A stretch of DNA of 64,000 nt from an uncultured Roseburia sp. (lineage in GTDB: Bacteria > Bacillota > Clostridia > Lachnospirales > Lachnospiraceae), in contig UQNW01000001.1 of the NCBI GenBank assembly GCA_900542495.1, positions 62,001 through 126,000 of the forward strand, written 5' to 3'. Within the stretch, counting starts at the first letter, position 1. Each line of letters opens with the position of its first letter. This document shows positions 26,735 through 35,437 of this stretch, piece after piece. Position numbers and translations under genes: made by a program. The notes beneath the pieces are model-generated. The model ran no database searches. It was not told where the DNA came from and saw only the letters and a program-made list of their open reading frames with translations.

Positions 26735-28107
26735 TACATGAATCCCTCCTCATCTTTGTAGGATGCGGTATTACGATATGTTACCAGCGCAACGATCGCA
26801 AGGACAATGAATGTCATAATACCAATTACTGCACCTAAGTTGTAGTAGTTCTTATCAACGGTCAGTTTGTACAGCCATGTAACAAGCAGATCTGTCTTAC
26901 CAGCTGTTGCCTCCACCGGTGTCGGATTACCGCCGGACAGCAGGTAGATAACATTGAAGTTATTAATATTTCCGGTAAACTGTGTAATAAGGTATGGTGT
27001 CATAACAAATAACATATATGGCAATGTGATCTTGAAGAATATCTGGACTGCATTGGCTCCATCGATCTTCGCTGCCTCATATAATTCACCCGGAATGTTC
27101 TGTAAAATACCTGTTACCTGAAGTAACGTATATGGGATACCTACCCACAGATTGATCACGATAACCGTCACTCTGGCCCATGTCGCACTTGAGAGAAATG
27201 GAAGCGCTGTATCGATCAGACCATATTTTAATAATAAAGTGTTTACGATACCGGTTGGCTGTAACATACTTCTCATGATCAGCAGGGAAACAAACTGAGG
27301 TACTGCGATAGATAATACAAAGCAGAATCTCCAGAAACCCTTAAAATGTGTCTCTTTACGGTTGATCACGATTGCAAGGATCATACCAAAGATATAGTTT
27401 AATGCTGTTGCAAAAATCGCCCAGGTGATCGTCCATGCCAGTACGGAATAGAACTGCTTACCGATGCTGTCGTTCAGATTTAAGATTTTTGCAAAGTTGG
27501 CAAGCCCAACCCAGTCAAACAATACCAGATGATCGTTTACCTTGCTGTAATTGGTAAATGCCATGGAAATATTATAGACCAGTGGGAGGATCGTAAAGAT
27601 CAACACTCCCATAATCGGCGCTGCGAGTAATAATTTATGTAAATTTTGATCAAACAAACTCTTGAAGTCTTCTTTAAAGGTATTCAGGTGCTTTCCTGAT
27701 TTTGCAAGCACTTCTGATTTATAAGAACTTTTTACTGCCTCTCTCCACACAACGACAAACATCAACGTAATATAAATCGTTGCAACTCCATACAACAGGA
27801 TCAGGGATGACTGATCTCCGGCAGTGTACTCATAGATACTTTTCTTCTCATTCCAGACTTTTTCCTGCTCTCTCCATCCCAATGACGGAAACATGGATAA
27901 ATTATAAATTCCGGATTGGATCATAAACCATATATATCCAATCTCAATAACCAGGAACATCAGTCCCTTTGCGATCTGTCTGTGTGCGATATTACCCAAG
28001 CCCATAATAAGCAGGGAAAGCTTTGTAATGATATTTCCTTTTGTAACCGCACCGGTCACGGTATATGGATCCGCAAACTCTTTTTTTCTTTTTCCAGCCT
28101 TTATCAC
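26734..28107 (-). CDS. malF: MalF-type maltodextrin ABC permease with N-terminal extension
   Basis: This 457-residue permease has a C-terminal ~300-residue permease core with EAA loop YEAAKIDGANAVQIFFKITLPYM. An N-terminal extension of ~160 residues carries two hydrophobic segments (LMFLVIEIGYIWFMIQSGIY and LLYGVATIYITLMFVVVW). The extension has a different layout from the E. coli MalF loop. It lies 110 bp after malE, separated by a GC-rich hairpin, and is coupled to malG. The role in maltodextrin uptake is inferred from neighbours (amylase, malQ, LacI regulator). Confidence 0.9.
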   Translation of the reverse strand: MIKAGKRKKEFADPYTVTGAVTKGNIITKLSLLIMGLGNIAHRQIAKGLMFLVIEIGYIWFMIQSGIYNLSMFPSLGWREQEKVWNEKKSIYEYTAGDQSSLILLYGVATIYITLMFVVVWREAVKSSYKSEVLAKSGKHLNTFKEDFKSLFDQNLHKLLLAAPIMGVLIFTILPLVYNISMAFTNYSKVNDHLVLFDWVGLANFAKILNLNDSIGKQFYSVLAWTITWAIFATALNYIFGMILAIVINRKETHFKGFWRFCFVLSIAVPQFVSLLIMRSMLQPTGIVNTLLLKYGLIDTALPFLSSATWARVTVIVINLWVGIPYTLLQVTGILQNIPGELYEAAKIDGANAVQIFFKITLPYMLFVMTPYLITQFTGNINNFNVIYLLSGGNPTPVEATAGKTDLLVTWLYKLTVDKNYYNLGAVIGIMTFIVLAIVALVTYRNTASYKDEEGFM

Positions 28108-28155
28108 GTTATGGGCCTCCTTAAAATAAAAATGGATTCCTTAGTATCAAACAAT

Positions 28156-28181
28156 CCTCAGAGCGCTTATGCGCCCCGAGG
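28156..28181 (-). other. Intercistronic hairpin between malE and malF
   Basis: As RNA on the minus strand, CCTCGGGGCGC-ATAA-GCGCTCTGAGG forms an 11-bp stem (nine Watson-Crick, two G-U pairs) with a 4-nt loop. No T run follows, so it looks like an mRNA stabiliser or processing barrier rather than a terminator. Such hairpins after binding-protein genes raise their level over the permeases. Confidence 0.65.
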
Positions 28182-28217
28182 TTTGTATTTTGCATGTAAG
28201 AATCTTCTGTATCCTTT

Positions 28218-29507
28218 TTACTGTGCTGCGTCTGTGTTCATTGCTGTGTTCATATCTGCTGTCTTTTCTGCAGCGTTATCATGTGTGATCTCGCCAGCTA
28301 CAAGTGCTTTACCCATATTCTCAGCTGGTGTCCAGTAGTTACCCATCTCAGATACTAATGGCTGCATGATAGATGTGTTAATCATTACGTCTGCAACTGC
28401 TGTTGCGATCTCATCATCAACTGCAAGGTTTGTGTTTGTAGGAAGGATGTTTCTCATATCGTAGTGATCTTTCTGAGCGTCCTCACCTGCAAGGTAAGCT
28501 GCCAATGCCATAGCAACCTGCATGTTCTCAGCATTTGGGTTTACACCGATCGCTTTAGATCCGATGAAGGATTTCATCTGGCAGTCTGTTCCATTTAAGT
28601 TAAAGGATGGAAGTGCTGCAATACCCATATTGTCACCAAGTGCTTCTTTTACAGCTTCTGCATCCCATGTACCGGAGAATATAGCGTTTACGCTTCCATC
28701 ACGTAAGCCTGCAATACCAGCTCCGTCTGCATCATTGATAAAGTTAGGATTTGCAACTAAATCTACTAAGTAATCTGTAACTGCTGCTGCCTTATCTCCA
28801 TCGAAGTCGATTCCTGCTGCTTCATCAGTACCATCACCGAATAATGTACAGCCATTTCCAACATAGAATGCCTGAATGTACCAGGAGTTAGATAATGGGA
28901 AGGAAACTTTTCCTTTCTCTAACATTGTGTCAAAGCTCTTGATATCCTCATCAGAGAATACACTCTTGTCATAGTACATGAACCATGTATTGGATGTGAA
29001 TGGGAATGCTACTACTGCATCATTGTATGTAACAGATGCTGTAATGGAATCGGAGTTTGTGCTTGTCACATAATCAAGATAAGATCCGCCAAGCTCAGCA
29101 AGTGCGTTTGCTGCTACTAAATCAGGGATGTTATCGTTTGCCAGCATATAGACATCTGCAGATCCTTCAACGTCTGTTGTGACAGTAGCTTTTGCATCAC
29201 CCTCTGCACATACACCATACTCAAATGTAACATCCCAGTTTGGATGAGCCGCATTAAATGCATCACATTCTTTCTGTAACCAGCCTGTATCCTGATCTTC
29301 CTGTGGGCTCCATACAGTCAATGTACCGCTCCATGCTTCCTCTTCTTCTTCTGCTGCTGCATCATCAGATGCTGCTGCTTCTGTAGAAGGTGCCGCATCG
29401 TTTCCTGCAGTTGTGTTGTCTGCTGCTTCCTGTTTGTCGCCGCAGCCTGCTGTCATTGTAGCTGTCATAGCTGCAACAAGTAATAATGAGATTGCTTTCT
29501 TTTTCAT
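28218..29507 (-). CDS. malE: Maltodextrin-binding lipoprotein
   Basis: This 429-residue lipoprotein has the signal MKKKAISLLLVAAMTATMTAGC (lipobox Cys22) and an Ala/Glu/Asp-rich acidic linker to about residue 60. The mature part has features of family 1 sugar-binding proteins: LTVWSPQEDQD, ADVYMLANDNIPDLV, NSWYIQAFYVGNG and AIGVNPNAENMQVAMALAAYL. It captures maltooligosaccharides for MalFG. It lies 67 bp after malQ and before malF in one probable operon. Specificity is inferred from the locus. Confidence 0.9.
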   Translation of the reverse strand: MKKKAISLLLVAAMTATMTAGCGDKQEAADNTTAGNDAAPSTEAAASDDAAAEEEEEAWSGTLTVWSPQEDQDTGWLQKECDAFNAAHPNWDVTFEYGVCAEGDAKATVTTDVEGSADVYMLANDNIPDLVAANALAELGGSYLDYVTSTNSDSITASVTYNDAVVAFPFTSNTWFMYYDKSVFSDEDIKSFDTMLEKGKVSFPLSNSWYIQAFYVGNGCTLFGDGTDEAAGIDFDGDKAAAVTDYLVDLVANPNFINDADGAGIAGLRDGSVNAIFSGTWDAEAVKEALGDNMGIAALPSFNLNGTDCQMKSFIGSKAIGVNPNAENMQVAMALAAYLAGEDAQKDHYDMRNILPTNTNLAVDDEIATAVADVMINTSIMQPLVSEMGNYWTPAENMGKALVAGEITHDNAAEKTADMNTAMNTDAAQ

Positions 29508-29574
29508 TTGATTCCTCTCCTTTTTTAGAATAAGACTTCTATATAAAATGCTTATGCATCTTATAGCGTATTTG

Positions 29575-31071
29575 TTATCTGCGGTATACGGCTGCCAGAG
29601 TCCGTATCCATGCTCTCCGTTCTTCGCTCAGAGTATCTTTTCCGATACGCCAGCGCCAGTTACATCCCACCGTGGAAGGTGCGTTCATTCTGGCTTCATT
29701 TCCAAGTTTCATCAGATCCTGCATCTGGATAATTGCCACATCTGCAATACTTGCATAGGCTGCCCGGATCAATGCATCCGGTATTTCTTCTTTATAATGA
29801 ATGTTCAGATACTCATACAGATATGCAAGCTCGTAATCTGACTTATCCCGGAAATAACCAACGATCGTTTCATTGTCATGAGTTCCTGCATATACGACCA
29901 TATTTGTGTCCTGATAGTTATGTGGGAGATGCTCATTAGCGGTGTCATCATCAAAGGCAAACATTAAAATCTTAATGCCCGGCCATCCGGTTTTTGTCTT
30001 TAACTTTTTCACTCCCGGAAGCCCGCCCTTTGGTCCGATGTCTTCCACGATCACCCGCATATCACCCAAAACCTCTGTCATGGCATCTGTCAGTTTCCTG
30101 CCCGGCCCTTTGCTCCACTTGCCATTTCTTCCGTCTTCTGCATCTGCGGAAACGGTGTAATAACGGATCAGACCGGAAAAATGGTCTAACCGGATCACAT
30201 CAAATAATTCCATGTTCTCAAGCATTCTTGCCTTCCACCATGCAAAACTATCCTCTCCCATGACGCTCCAGTCATATATCGGACTGCCCCATACCTGACC
30301 GTTCTCGGAAAATGCATCGGGTGCTGCCCCTGCGACCACATTCGGTCTTCCATCCGGTTCCAGTAAAAACATCTCACGATGCGCCCATACATCCACACTG
30401 TCTGACGCCACATACAATGGCATATCACCGATGATCTGGACTCCACGGCTGTTTGCGTACTGTTTCAGCTGCATCCACTGCTTAAAAAACTCATACTGGC
30501 AAAATTTGCAAAACATGATGTCATTATGTAATATTTCCTGATACTCTTTCACTGCCTCCGGATCTCTGTCCCTGAGCGGCACATCCCAGCTCTGCCATTC
30601 TATGTCTCCAAAATGCCGTTTCAATGCGGTATAAAGAGAATAATCAGACAGCCAGCTGTCGCTTTTTTCTGCAAAAGTAAGGAAGTCTTCACTCTCCACA
30701 GAAAATCTCGAAAAAGCCATTCGCAAAATCTTGTAACGGTTCTCATAGATGGTTGCATAATCAATATCTGCATCATCCGTTCCCCAGTTAAAACTGCGGA
30801 TCTCCGTCTCCTGTAACAATCCATCCTTCACCAGATCATCCAGATCAATGAGATAAGGGTTTCCGGCAAATGCGGAATAGGACTGATACGGACTGTTTCC
30901 AAAACTGGTAGGACCGATTGGAAGCACCTGCCAGTACCTCTGCTTGAGATCGACAAGTAAATCAACAAATTGGAATGCAGCTTCCCCTAACGTTCCTATT
31001 CCATATGAAGATGGTAAGCTTGTGATTGCCAGCAGGACTCCTGCTCCCCTGGTCAATTCTTTTGATCCCAA
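29575..31071 (-). CDS. malQ: 4-alpha-glucanotransferase (amylomaltase)
   Basis: This GH77 enzyme of about 498 residues moves glucan chains between maltodextrins in the cytoplasm. Motifs are GVLLAITSLPSSYGIGTLG, LPIGPTSFGNSPYQSYSAFAGNP, IIGDMPLYVASDSVDVWAH, VIRLDHFSGLIRYY, IVEDIGP and YAGTHDNETIVGY (nucleophile, acid/base and stabiliser Asp). The start is uncertain. GGGAGG lies 7 bp before TTG 31071 (GSKELTRGAG), which I prefer; an ATG at 31086 is in frame but overlaps that ribosome site. It is first in the malQ-E-F-G operon. Confidence 0.93.
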   Translation of the reverse strand: MGSKELTRGAGVLLAITSLPSSYGIGTLGEAAFQFVDLLVDLKQRYWQVLPIGPTSFGNSPYQSYSAFAGNPYLIDLDDLVKDGLLQETEIRSFNWGTDDADIDYATIYENRYKILRMAFSRFSVESEDFLTFAEKSDSWLSDYSLYTALKRHFGDIEWQSWDVPLRDRDPEAVKEYQEILHNDIMFCKFCQYEFFKQWMQLKQYANSRGVQIIGDMPLYVASDSVDVWAHREMFLLEPDGRPNVVAGAAPDAFSENGQVWGSPIYDWSVMGEDSFAWWKARMLENMELFDVIRLDHFSGLIRYYTVSADAEDGRNGKWSKGPGRKLTDAMTEVLGDMRVIVEDIGPKGGLPGVKKLKTKTGWPGIKILMFAFDDDTANEHLPHNYQDTNMVVYAGTHDNETIVGYFRDKSDYELAYLYEYLNIHYKEEIPDALIRAAYASIADVAIIQMQDLMKLGNEARMNAPSTVGCNWRWRIGKDTLSEERRAWIRTLAAVYRR

Positions 31072-31118
31072 TTCATTTCCTCCCATTCTGTTGGAATGAT
31101 CCCACATTCAAAACCCTT

Positions 31119-31132
31119 ACGAATTGTTTCGT
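31119..31132. promoter_or_regulatory. Palindrome ACGAATTGTTTCGT in the malQ leader
   Basis: ACGAA-TTGT-TTCGT is an inverted repeat lying shortly after the predicted malQ transcription start. It may be a second repressor site; this is inference from position. Confidence 0.35.
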
Positions 31133-31152
31133 GAATTTTCGTATCTGAGATA

Positions 31153-31181
31153 ATTTTAGTTTATGAAAACGTTTTTGTCAA
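31153..31181 (-). promoter_or_regulatory. Sigma-A promoter of malQEFG
   Basis: On the minus strand TTGACA (31181-31176) and TAAAAT (31158-31153) are 17 bp apart. The spacer contains the palindrome AAAACGTTTT (31166-31175). Confidence 0.8.
31166..31175. promoter_or_regulatory. LacI-type operator in the malQ promoter spacer
   Basis: AAAACGTTTT is a perfect 10-bp palindrome with the central CG typical of LacI/CcpA-family operators (extended GAAAACGTTTTTG). It lies wholly between -35 and -10, so binding would repress. The likely binder is the divergent regulator, or CcpA with P-Ser-HPr/Crh. Confidence 0.6.
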
Positions 31182-31269
31182 CGAATTTGCAAATATTAAT
31201 ATCGATTTTGCTATTTTTCACGTTTTTATATTTGTTTTTTTGTGTAAAATGACAAGTTTTTCTCGTTTT

Positions 31270-31279
31270 GTTTCGAAAC
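31270..31279. promoter_or_regulatory. Palindrome GTTTCGAAAC upstream of the malR promoter
   Basis: This perfect 10-bp palindrome with central CG is 26 bp upstream of the malR -35. It is another candidate LacI-family site in the shared intergenic region. Confidence 0.4.
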
Positions 31280-31305
31280 TTTTTTGAAATCTCTGAGCAG
31301 ACTGC

Positions 31306-31334
31306 TTGAAAACAGAAATTCGATTCTATATAAT
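31306..31334 (+). promoter_or_regulatory. Sigma-A promoter of the LacI-type regulator gene
   Basis: TTGAAA (31306-31311) and TATAAT (31329-31334) are separated by 17 bp, about 40 bp before the chosen TTG start. Because the promoter overlaps the 5' end of the longer open frame, that longer start is excluded. Confidence 0.8.
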
Positions 31335-31374
31335 AAGGGAAGTATCGAATAATAATAACAAAGAGGATAAAGAC

Positions 31375-32385
31375 TTGGCTACGATCAAAGATATAGCAAA
31401 TCGTCTGGGTGTATCCGTCAGCACTGTCTCCAAAGGTTTGAACGGAGCAAGCGATATCAGTGATGAATTAAGACAGATGGTCTTAGATACCGCAGTGGAA
31501 ATGGGATATGCGACCAAACGATCAAAAAAAGTAGAAAACCGCAAGCTTGCGATTTTCATTGAAAATATGGACTATGAAGCTGCCACACAGTTTGGTTATG
31601 AAATTGTCCTGGGATTCAAGCAGAATGCGTTCCGCCACAACTGGGATGTGACAGTCATTCCGGTCACACCGGCATTCCAGCTCGCAGAAAAATATGACAC
31701 CTATATGTTAAAGAATGGTTTCTGTGGAGCCTTTCTTGTCGGCTTCGCCCTTCACGACGAATGGATGAAACAGTTAGAACAAACCACCATGCCGACTGTT
31801 CTCTTCGACAATTATATTAGGAAGAATCCGAATGTTGCTTACATTGGAACGGACAACTATGAGGGAATCGATGCGGCAGTTGACCATCTCTACACACTCG
31901 GTCACAAAAAAATTGCCTTTTTAAATGGTTCCCTGCACTCCATGGTATCCGAACAGCGTCAGGAAGCCTACTATAACAGCATGAAAGCACATGGTCTTGA
32001 GATCAATGAAGACCTTACCGCTTACGGCTATTATGTGGCAGACAGTGCAAAGTATCACGTTCCTACTTTTTTGGGTGCTGGTGCTACTGCGATCATCTGT
32101 GGCAATGACCTGATCGCATCCGGTGTTATCACGGAATGCAAGCTCCGCGGTTTCCGCGTGCCGGAAGATATCAGCGTGGTCGGATTCGATGACATTCCGA
32201 TCTCCTCCATGTTAGAGCCACCGCTTACCACTATCCGGCAGGAACGCAGTGAACTCGGAAAATGTGCTTATGTCATTTTAAACTCCCTGATACATCATAT
32301 TCCAATCTGCCGCACACAGCTCCGCGCAGCACTGATTGAGCGTGAATCAACCGCAAGATATCAGGCACCTGTGAAGAAAGCATAA
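31375..32385 (+). CDS. malR: LacI/MalR-type transcriptional regulator
   Basis: This 336-residue regulator begins (M)ATIKDIANRLGVSVSTVSKGLNG, the canonical LacI helix-turn-helix and hinge. A periplasmic-binding-protein-like effector domain follows (DHLYTLGHKKIAFLNG; AIICGNDLIASGVI; VPEDISVVGFDDIPISSMLEPPLTTI). TTG 31375 is taken as start. AGAGG lies 8 bp upstream, the promoter is immediately before, and the protein then starts exactly at the DNA-binding domain. It is divergent from malQEFG and probably represses it until a maltodextrin binds. The effector is inferred. Confidence 0.9.
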   Translation: MATIKDIANRLGVSVSTVSKGLNGASDISDELRQMVLDTAVEMGYATKRSKKVENRKLAIFIENMDYEAATQFGYEIVLGFKQNAFRHNWDVTVIPVTPAFQLAEKYDTYMLKNGFCGAFLVGFALHDEWMKQLEQTTMPTVLFDNYIRKNPNVAYIGTDNYEGIDAAVDHLYTLGHKKIAFLNGSLHSMVSEQRQEAYYNSMKAHGLEINEDLTAYGYYVADSAKYHVPTFLGAGATAIICGNDLIASGVITECKLRGFRVPEDISVVGFDDIPISSMLEPPLTTIRQERSELGKCAYVILNSLIHHIPICRTQLRAALIERESTARYQAPVKKA

Positions 32386-32448
32386 GATTGTTTAGAACCT
32401 ATAATATCAAGGGGTTTTCACACACTCTTATTATATGTTAATGAAAAA

Positions 32449-32531
32449 GAAAAATCGTGCAGACGAAATATGATATTCCTGTTCGCAAAGCTCACAAAGG
32501 AAATCATATTTGTCTGTACGATTTTCTTTCA
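32449..32531. terminator. Long inverted repeat after malR, probable bidirectional terminator
   Basis: The left arm (32449-32480) and right arm (32498-32526) pair over about 29 bp with a few mismatches, e.g. AAAATCGT...CAGAC...AAATATGAT with ATCATATTT...GTCTG...ACGATTTT. The loop is about 17 nt. T-rich tracts flank both ends. It is much longer than a usual terminator and may be a palindromic element. The rest of 32386-32590 shows nothing else. Confidence 0.6.
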
Positions 32532-32590
32532 TTTACACTGAGAATAACTTGTGAAGCTCCCCTGATACATACCAGCTTTAAGTTTCTGAC

Positions 32591-32638
32591 AAAATAAAAA
32601 GCCCCAGATGCTGAACGAACTTCAACACTTGAGACCTC
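32591..32638 (-). terminator. Terminator of the tRNA-Tyr/tRNA-Leu transcript
   Basis: On the minus strand AGGTCTCAAGTGTTGAA and TTCAGCATCTGGGGCTT can pair at 16 of 17 positions counting G-U, with loop GTTCG, followed by TTTTTATTTTG. It begins 4 bp after the tRNA-Leu gene. Confidence 0.75.
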
Positions 32639-32642
32639 TTAA

Positions 32643-32726
32643 TGCCGGCGACCGGAATCGAACCGGTACTGTATCGCTACAACAGGATTTTAAGTCCTGC
32701 GCGTCTGCCAGTTCCGCCACGCCGGC
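32643..32726 (-). tRNA. tRNA-Leu (anticodon TAA)
   Basis: This 84-nt tRNA has acceptor pairs GCCGGCG/CGCCGGC plus discriminator A and anticodon loop CTTAAAA (anticodon TAA). The long variable arm is typical of leucine tRNA, and the T arm is CCGGTTCGATTCCGG. CCA is not encoded. It is transcribed after tRNA-Tyr. Confidence 0.95.
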
Positions 32727-32737
32727 ATATATGATAA

Positions 32738-32819
32738 TGGGCAGAGGTGGATTCGAACCACCGAAGCAAGTTGCAGCAGATTTACAGTCTGTCCCCTTTG
32801 GCCACTCGGGAATCTGCCC
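32738..32819 (-). tRNA. tRNA-Tyr (anticodon GTA)
   Basis: This 82-nt tRNA has acceptor GGGCAGA/TCTGCCC, anticodon loop CTGTAAA (anticodon GTA), a long variable arm and T arm GGTGGTTCGAATCCACC. CCA is not encoded. Bacterial tyrosine tRNAs have long variable arms, as here. Confidence 0.95.
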
Positions 32820-32853
32820 ATTTGTGTCAGAACAAATGTCCTGACAAGGAATG

Positions 32854-32882
32854 ATTATAACATATCATTTTTTCTAACACAA
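32854..32882 (-). promoter_or_regulatory. Promoter of the two-tRNA transcript
   Basis: On the minus strand TTGTGT (32882-32877) and TATAAT (32859-32854) are 17 bp apart, ending about 35 bp before tRNA-Tyr. Confidence 0.65.
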
Positions 32883-32972
32883 GCATAATTTTTACTTTTT
32901 TATATTTTTTCGTCTTTTTTCGTATTTTTCAAAAATTTATCCAAAATATATTTATTTATCCCTCGGTCTATG

Positions 32973-33004
32973 TTACACTTTTGCCAAAATGATTCTATAG
33001 AATC
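32973..33004 (+). promoter_or_regulatory. Pullulanase promoter overlapped by a 14-bp palindrome
   Basis: TTACAC (32973-32978) and TATAGA (32996-33001) are 17 bp apart. The perfect palindrome GATTCTATAGAATC (32991-33004) covers the -10. A protein bound there would block initiation. The binder is unknown; the palindrome lacks the CG centre of the malQ site. Confidence 0.5.
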
Positions 33005-33093
33005 ACAATCATTGAGACATTACAGAACTTATGCTGCATATGAATGATTTAAAATTTTGCAAATATATGCTAATTGAAGGGAATGATAATCAA

Positions 33094-35028
33094 ATGTCAA
33101 ATACTTATTCTACCGAACAATTTGAAAAAGAATTTACTTACTCCGGCAGTGACTTAGGCGCCACTTATACACCGGAAAAAACAACCTTCCGCGTGTGGGC
33201 TCCTACTGCGGACACTGTCACTTTAAACCTTTATGAATCCGGCACTCCGGGCACAGACGATCTTGTGGAGCAGCTCCCGATGACTGCCGATGTAAATGGA
33301 ACGTGGATCGCCGAAAAAGAGGGTGATTTAAACGGCACTTACTATACTTATCTCGTATCGGTGGGCGGGAATGAAAATGAAGCCTGTGATCCTTATGCAC
33401 GCACCACAGGTGTCAACGGAAAACGTGCCATGGTCATTGACCTTGCAGCCACAAACCCGGACGGCTGGGAGAAGGACACCAACCCAAATGCCGGAAAAAC
33501 ATATAATGACGCTATTATTTATGAACTTCACGTCCGCGATCTTTCTTCCGATGAAAGTTCCGGTATTCAGAACAAGGGAAAATTTTTAGGACTTATAGAA
33601 ACAGGCACAAAAACCATTTCCGGTATTCCTACCGGATTAGATCATATGAAGGATCTCGGCATCACTCATCTGCATCTGCTTCCTGCTTATGACTATGCTT
33701 CTGTGGACGAGTCCAAACCAGACATCCCACAGTTTAACTGGGGATACGATCCGGAAAACTACAATGTTCCGGAAGGTTCTTATTCTACCGATCCTTATAA
33801 CGGTGCGGTGCGTGTATCCCAAATGAAACAGATGATAAAAAAACTTCACGATAACCAGATCAGTGTGATTCTGGATGTTGTTTATAATCATGTTTACAGC
33901 GCAGTGGATTTCTGCGTCAATAAAATTGTTCCGGGCTATTTTTCCCGCATGGACGAACATGGAAATTATTCGAACGGCTCCGACTGTGGAAATGACACTG
34001 CTTCCGAGCGTTCCATGGTACGAAAATACATTGTGGATTCTGTAAAATACTGGGCGGATGAATACCATATCGACGGATTCCGTTTTGACCTTGTCGGACT
34101 GCTCGATACAGATACAATCAATGAAATTGTCCGGACAGTTCACAAAGATCACCCGGACGTGATTTTCTACGGAGAAGGCTGGACGCTCGACACCCATGTG
34201 ACAAAACCGGGTTATCATATGACCACACAGCCAAATTCCACGCTTGTCCCAGATTTTGCATTTTTCAGTGACACGCTCCGGGATGCCTTAAAGGGACATG
34301 TATTTTATACAGATACAAAGGGTTATGTCTCCGGTGGCTTTGAACTTTCTGATACGATAAAGGGCTGTTTTCTCGGTCAGGCTGGTGACTGGTGCACGAC
34401 TCCGGCACAGAGCATTAATTATGCATCCTGCCACGATAATATGGCACTGTTAGACCGCATAACAAATGTCACCCCGGACGCTTCCCGCGAAGACCATATC
34501 CGCATGAACAATCTTGCTGCGGTTATTTATATGACGGCACAGGGGATTCCTTTTTTACAGGCTGGGGAAGAAATGCTCCGCACCAAGGTCGATGCTTCCG
34601 GAAATTTTGTAGAAAACAGCTACAATGCCCCGGATTCTGTGAATAGTATCAAATGGAATACATTGGAAAATGAAACTTATCGAAAGGTTTATGAATATTA
34701 TAAGGGACTGATCGCATTCCGCAAGGCTCACGCTGCCCTGCGTCTTACCAACGCCCGCGATGTCAACGCCAATATCACTTCCATAGACGGACTGGATGAA
34801 AATGTGCTCGCTTTCCATATCAATGGCAGAATAAACGGCGAAAAGTCTGACGGTATTTTTGTTATTTTTAATCCAAATCCTGCCAGAACAACAGTCGCAC
34901 TGCCAGAAGGCGCATGGAATGTCTGCATTAACGCAGACACCGCCGGAACAAAGGCTCTTTCAACCGTTTCCGGTTCTGTTTCCGTGGAACCAATTTCCGC
35001 GCTGGTGCTGGTAAAAAACGACAGATAA
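33094..35028 (+). CDS. pulA: Type I pullulanase (GH13, intracellular)
   Basis: This 644-residue debranching enzyme has an N-terminal CBM48-like domain (TTFRVWAPTADTVTLNLYE). The GH13 regions follow: LDVVYNHVY (I), GFRFDLVGLLD (II, nucleophile Asp), FYGEGWT (III, acid/base Glu) and ASCHDNMALLD (IV). YNWGYDP-type NWGYDPENYN, characteristic of pullulanases, is present. There is no signal peptide, so it cleaves alpha-1,6 branches of imported limit dextrins. I choose ATG 33094, since AAGGGA lies 12 bp upstream; two earlier in-frame ATGs have no site. Its stop directly abuts the stop of the convergent gene. Confidence 0.92.
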   Translation: MSNTYSTEQFEKEFTYSGSDLGATYTPEKTTFRVWAPTADTVTLNLYESGTPGTDDLVEQLPMTADVNGTWIAEKEGDLNGTYYTYLVSVGGNENEACDPYARTTGVNGKRAMVIDLAATNPDGWEKDTNPNAGKTYNDAIIYELHVRDLSSDESSGIQNKGKFLGLIETGTKTISGIPTGLDHMKDLGITHLHLLPAYDYASVDESKPDIPQFNWGYDPENYNVPEGSYSTDPYNGAVRVSQMKQMIKKLHDNQISVILDVVYNHVYSAVDFCVNKIVPGYFSRMDEHGNYSNGSDCGNDTASERSMVRKYIVDSVKYWADEYHIDGFRFDLVGLLDTDTINEIVRTVHKDHPDVIFYGEGWTLDTHVTKPGYHMTTQPNSTLVPDFAFFSDTLRDALKGHVFYTDTKGYVSGGFELSDTIKGCFLGQAGDWCTTPAQSINYASCHDNMALLDRITNVTPDASREDHIRMNNLAAVIYMTAQGIPFLQAGEEMLRTKVDASGNFVENSYNAPDSVNSIKWNTLENETYRKVYEYYKGLIAFRKAHAALRLTNARDVNANITSIDGLDENVLAFHINGRINGEKSDGIFVIFNPNPARTTVALPEGAWNVCINADTAGTKALSTVSGSVSVEPISALVLVKNDR

Positions 35029-35412
35029 TTACTCTGTGATCTCAATCTGATTGTCTTCCGGTCCTAATACGGTGCTCTCATAATAACCGTCTCCGGTCAC
35101 TCTTGGACCGCTCAAGACCTCATATCCTGCCTCGTACAGCTTTTCGGTAAGAGCATCGACTTTTTCCCTGCTTCCTACCGAAAGCGCGATATGGATATAT
35201 CCCATGCGCACAAGCACTTTCTTCTGATCCTGCATTTCAGGAAGATTCATCAGTTCCAGTCTCGTTCCCTCATCAAATGACAAAAAATAGCTTTTCAATC
35301 CTGTTTTCGGATTGTGATACAGTTCGCCCGCTTTTGCCCCAAAAAAGCGGATGTAAAAATCCTTCACGACTTCTAAATCACGTACATACATTGCAATGTG
35401 TGATATTCTCAT
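35029..35412 (-). CDS. Glyoxalase/VOC-superfamily protein
   Basis: This 127-residue protein is built of two beta-alpha-beta-beta-beta modules. Visible are MRISHIAMYVRDLEVVKDFY, LELMNL and GYIHIALSVGSREKVDAL, then VTGDGYYESTVLGPEDNQIEITE. Candidate metal ligands are His5, Glu in RLELMN, His in YIHIAL and Glu in NQIEI, the four-ligand set of glyoxalase I-like enzymes. ATG 35412 follows GAGGGGATTATC. It converges with pullulanase with no space between the stop codons. The substrate is unknown. Confidence 0.8.
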   Translation of the reverse strand: MRISHIAMYVRDLEVVKDFYIRFFGAKAGELYHNPKTGLKSYFLSFDEGTRLELMNLPEMQDQKKVLVRMGYIHIALSVGSREKVDALTEKLYEAGYEVLSGPRVTGDGYYESTVLGPEDNQIEITE

Positions 35413-35437
35413 GATAATCCCCTCCATTTCTGTTCCT

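Noticed and set aside
33637..34218. 193-codon minus-strand frame inside the pullulanase gene
   Set aside because: It lies antisense to the catalytic GH13 regions; length reflects codon bias of the real gene.
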